Source of the DNA: Leptospira yanagawae serovar Saopaulo str. Sao Paulo = ATCC 700523
GTDB taxonomy: Bacteria; Spirochaetota; Leptospiria; Leptospirales; Leptospiraceae
Length of the DNA stretch: 64,000 nt
Direction: 5' to 3'
NCBI RefSeq assembly: GCF_000332475.2
Contig: NZ_AOGX02000015.1
Location: forward strand, 496,001-560,000
Shown here: positions 63,812 to 64,000 of the stretch, in pieces
Layout of the letters: every line of letters starts with the position of its first letter
Numbering within the stretch: the stretch's first letter is position 1
Made by a program: the position numbers and the translations under genes
The notes under the pieces: model-generated
Databases searched by the model: none
What the model was told of the DNA's origin: nothing
The model's input: the letters and a program-made list of their open reading frames with translations, nothing else

Positions 63812-64000
63812 TTATTTCTTCTTTCTCACTGAGATTTTTTCAAATCCGCGAAGTTGAACAGCTGATAAAGCATCCAACATCTTTGCATATTTGGTATCAC
63901 CGGTTGTAACAATGAGTGCTAGTTTGTTTTTTAAATCCGGGATTTCCATTTGGTTTAGGTCATCGCGAAATTCTTTTAAACTAACATATTCTTTGGTTCC
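63812..64000 (-). CDS. Second ExbD-like protein, C-terminal part
   Basis: The last 62 codons of a gene that runs off the right edge. The visible piece, [20 protein letters not shown] to [13 protein letters not shown], matches the C-terminal periplasmic domain of ExbD/TolR proteins. Two ExbD copies beside TonB is a known arrangement in spirochaetes and Bacteroidetes; an ExbB gene is expected further upstream. Confidence 0.8.
   Translation of the reverse strand, partial: GTKEYVSLKEFRDDLNQMEIPDLKNKLALIVTTGDTKYAKMLDALSAVQLRGFEKISVRKKK

Noticed and set aside
1..64000. CRISPR arrays, rRNA genes, insertion sequences, prophage
   Set aside because: No regularly spaced repeats, rRNA motifs, transposases, integrases or phage structural genes were seen.

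Overview
The window reads as spirochaete DNA, almost certainly Leptospira and probably a saprophytic species (L. biflexa/L. meyeri-like). Reasons: AT-rich DNA (roughly 38-40% GC by eye), many lipoproteins with relaxed lipoboxes, a Leptospira-type DUF1554 lipoprotein, a phasin-like protein, many PAS sensor kinases and response regulators, and a tmRNA whose tag reads ANNEFALAA. Genus is well supported; species is inference.

Layout. 1-3.6 kb: minus-strand operon of a DUF4139 protein, a CrtI/RetSat-like FAD enzyme and a MarR regulator. 3.6-7.5 kb: MTA phosphorylase, galactokinase translationally coupled to a STAS protein, and glucose-6-phosphate isomerase. 7.4-12.3 kb: minus-strand operon of two sensor kinases followed by an AmgK-like/MurU-like pair that suggests cell-wall sugar recycling. 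12.3-13.9 kb: alpha/beta hydrolase, small ferredoxin, single-domain response regulator. 13.8-19.9 kb: minus-strand housekeeping run argG-coaD-antiporter-ndk-ispA-tlyA. 19.9-23.2 kb: nitrilase-like lipoprotein, gluconate-dehydrogenase-subunit-3-like protein and GMC oxidoreductase. 23.1-28.1 kb: RlmD-like methyltransferase, PyrD (re-assigned TTG start), a PAS kinase and a receiver/RsbW-type ATPase protein. 28.1-33.3 kb: overlapping operon (beta-propeller protein, ankyrin protein, RluA-type synthase, HAD phosphatase) and an EAL phosphodiesterase. 33.3-38.2 kb: tightly packed operon (BASS transporter, SDR, heme-motif propeller protein, MFS). 38.6-42.4 kb: membrane chemoreceptor-like protein, hydrolase with its probable TetR regulator, DHFR-like reductase.

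42.4-57.6 kb looks accessory: a PD-(D/E)XK nuclease fused to a ParA/MinD ATPase, a 1022-residue modular lipoprotein, a frameshifted DUF1554 lipoprotein, pirin, the tmRNA gene with a duplicated 3' flank, an orphan MotB-like protein, small secreted proteins and a DUF2167 gene interrupted by an amber codon. 57.6-64 kb: aquaglyceroporin (TTG start), malic enzyme, phasin-like protein behind two palindromes, three lipoproteins (two of them paralogues), and a TonB-ExbD-ExbD cluster leaving the window.

The strongest non-gene observation is a roughly 80-nt intergenic element present twice in opposite orientation (38329-38407 and 62698-62779). Its three helices differ in sequence between the copies but stay paired, which suggests a conserved folded RNA or single-stranded DNA. 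The strongest gene-level candidate for a new system is the nuclease-ParA fusion at 42565-44037. No CRISPR array, rRNA, integrase or transposase was seen.
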